A stretch of DNA of 64,000 nt, from the NCBI GenBank assembly GCA_008638375.1, contig CM018038.1, positions 35,188,597-35,252,596 on the forward strand. Reading direction: 5' to 3'. The translations under genes were made by a program, and so were the position numbers. Origin of the DNA: Nyssa sinensis. Its lineage: Eukaryota > Streptophyta > Magnoliopsida > Cornales > Nyssaceae. The stretch's first letter is position 1. Every line of letters begins with the position of its first letter. Below are positions 62,621 to 64,000 of this stretch, in pieces. The notes below the pieces were generated by a model that saw only the letters and a list, made by a program, of their open reading frames with translations, had not been told where the DNA came from and did not search any database.

Positions 62621-63045
62621 CATGAGTATTGGGTTCAACTTGAGCCAAATCCGAACCTGATTATTAATTCCATTTTTAGATTGTATTGACAATTTCTTTA
62701 ATAAGTTGCTATCTTTTTTCTTATTTTGATTATACACTAAAAGTTTCAATAATTTCTCTCAATTTCTCATTCTAAAAGAAACCAAAATTCGTTAAAATAA
62801 TTCCTTCAACGAAATTTAATTTAATGGTGAATAACTAAAGTATAAAAAATATAATATATAAAACATTGAATTTGGGTTCAAATTGGTCTCAGATTTCAAA
62901 GTATCAACCAAAGTCCAACCTTAATTTAAATTGAATTTGAATCTTTTGTCCAATGCCAATTCAAAATATAAAAGATAAGGTCCAAAACCTAAAAAATTCA
63001 AGCTAGACTCGGATTGATTTGAGTTGGCCCCAAAGTTGCACCCCT
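62621..63045. mobile_element. hAT-like element with one end
   Basis: The right end TTGCACCCCTA is the same as that of the 1.3-kb hAT element in AP4E intron 6, and GGGTTCAACTTGAGCC / GAGTTGGCCCCAAAG resemble its subterminal style. The matching left end is missing, perhaps removed at the CACTA junction. Confidence 0.5.
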
Positions 63046-63504
63046 ACTAATTATTGCACGGTTCTAATTCCCACAAAGCTAATGACAAAGGATTCATGGT
63101 AAAAACTTGATCTAGATAATTTCTTTACAGAACTTCTTCAATTGACTACTAGAATTAACAAATCTGTCTCACCTTTTGGCTTTTGGTTGGCTGCCCACTA
63201 CATATGTGTAGCTTAAGAGATTTAATTTGGGACTGGGGGCTTTCACATTAGTTGTCATGTCTCCATTAGCTTTACCTTCTTTTTTCACAATTTCAAATAC
63301 CATGTTAATGGGAGCAGTGACAGAGCTAGAATTTTGTGTAAGTGAAGGTAACGATGGTAATTTAACCTATTTCTGTTAAGACCTACCATTTACCGTTCCT
63401 AATAGAACAGCTTTGGGGGAAGTTATGTCCATCCTGTTAGGGTTTGGGATAAAGATGCCTGCTTTGGCCCAATTTTATAAAGAAAGAATTTTGTTCTATT
63501 AAGA
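63046..63504. other. No gene recognised
   Basis: Mixed sequence without an open frame of note. GGGAGCAGTGACAGAGCTAGAATTTTG near 63310 looks like a transposon-type end motif, but I cannot define an element. Confidence 0.45.
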
Positions 63505-63803
63505 AGCACAGACATGGATACGACCTGACACCGATACGCAAACACGTTATTTTTTTAAAAAAATAGGACATAAACATGTGAGAAATACATTGAATATATA
63601 TAAATTTTTTATATGATCATATAATAATAACCTAACATTATTTCAATTAAAATTTAAAAACACACAAATCACAAAAATATTATTAAGATATTAAAATAAC
63701 AAAGTCATTAAATAAAAATTCAAAAATTTCTTCAATTAATTATCAACATTCATGATTCAAAGCAAATTTAGTAACTATTGCATAGAACATATACATGTGT
63801 GTG

Positions 63804-63848
<45 letters not shown>

Positions 63849-63860
63849 ACACAGTTGTGC
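63505..63860. repeat. MITE-like repeat, copy 2
   Basis: It parallels 16621-16960: AGCACAGACATGGATACG start, AACACG, poly-A, TACATTGA, ATAATAATAACCTAACATTATTTCAATTAA, then TCAACATTCATGATTCAAA and a TATA/GT run. The right inverted end is not found before the window stops. Confidence 0.65.
63797..63847. repeat. (TG)n/(TA)n microsatellite
   Basis: A TGTGTG-TATATATA-TGTGTG run sits inside the MITE-like repeat. The first copy has a TATA-GTGTGT run at the matching place. Confidence 0.93.
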
Positions 63861-64000
63861 TATATAATAAATGTTTATAATGATATTTTTTAGTCATTTA
63901 TTAGAAGTTTAGAGTCTAGACATTTTTTTAGAGTTGTATGTTGGAAAAAGAAAATAATACCATTCTAATTCTTTATTGACATCAATGTTTTTAAAATTGG

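Overview
This window is nuclear DNA from a flowering plant, almost certainly a eudicot and probably a woody one. The evidence is a spliced plant gene with GT-AG introns and many plant-type transposable elements: Ty1/copia and Ty3/gypsy LTR elements, L1-like LINEs, hAT-, Mutator- and CACTA-type DNA elements. The species cannot be fixed from the sequence.

Host gene. The only convincing cellular gene is on the minus strand: the 5' half of the gene for the epsilon large subunit of adaptor complex AP-4. Its start codon is at 32977. Eight exons can be placed exactly (32977-32375, 27159-26973, 9484-9269, 9188-9078, 5159-4962, 4862-4731, 1625-1569, 1462-1346), all with GT/AG junctions and all phase 0. 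They encode about 540 residues; the rest lies beyond the left edge. Exon 2 is 187 nt instead of the expected 186 and carries a one-base insertion that shifts the frame.

Introns. Four of the eight introns are short or partial and four are swollen by transposons. Intron 1 holds a 4.8-kb copia element with near-identical LTRs and an ATAAG target duplication. Intron 2 (17.5 kb) holds two more copia elements, a degenerate LINE that itself contains two MITEs, a Mutator-like MITE nested in the second copia, and smaller fragments. Introns 4 and 6 hold a long hairpin, a 148-bp tandem duplication and a 1.3-kb non-autonomous hAT element with perfect 8-bp target duplications. Intron 8, open at the left edge, holds LINE and LTR debris.

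Upstream side (33-64 kb). After the AP4E leader and an AT-rich spacer comes a mosaic of decayed retrotransposons. A plus-strand gypsy pol of Tat/Ogre type (34.3-38.7 kb, with a second RNase H, a 103-bp tandem repeat after pol, and an antisense coiled-coil frame) was hit twice by one 1.5-kb repeat family. It is followed by two tandem arrays, one of hairpin-forming 32-33-bp units and one of 55-bp units. The second array is split by a 16.4-kb minus-strand chromovirus-like gypsy element (44818-61257). The two very long LTRs of that element each contain a different TG...CA insertion that looks like a solo LTR. A CACTA terminus, a hAT-like end and a second copy of an intron-2 MITE-like repeat close the window.

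No CRISPR, operon, phage or other non-plant system is present. The points most worth checking are the AP4E frameshift, five amber codons of one mutational type in the intron-1 copia, two copia elements with TG...TA LTR ends, the hairpin array, and the pol III-like boxes inside the giant LTRs.
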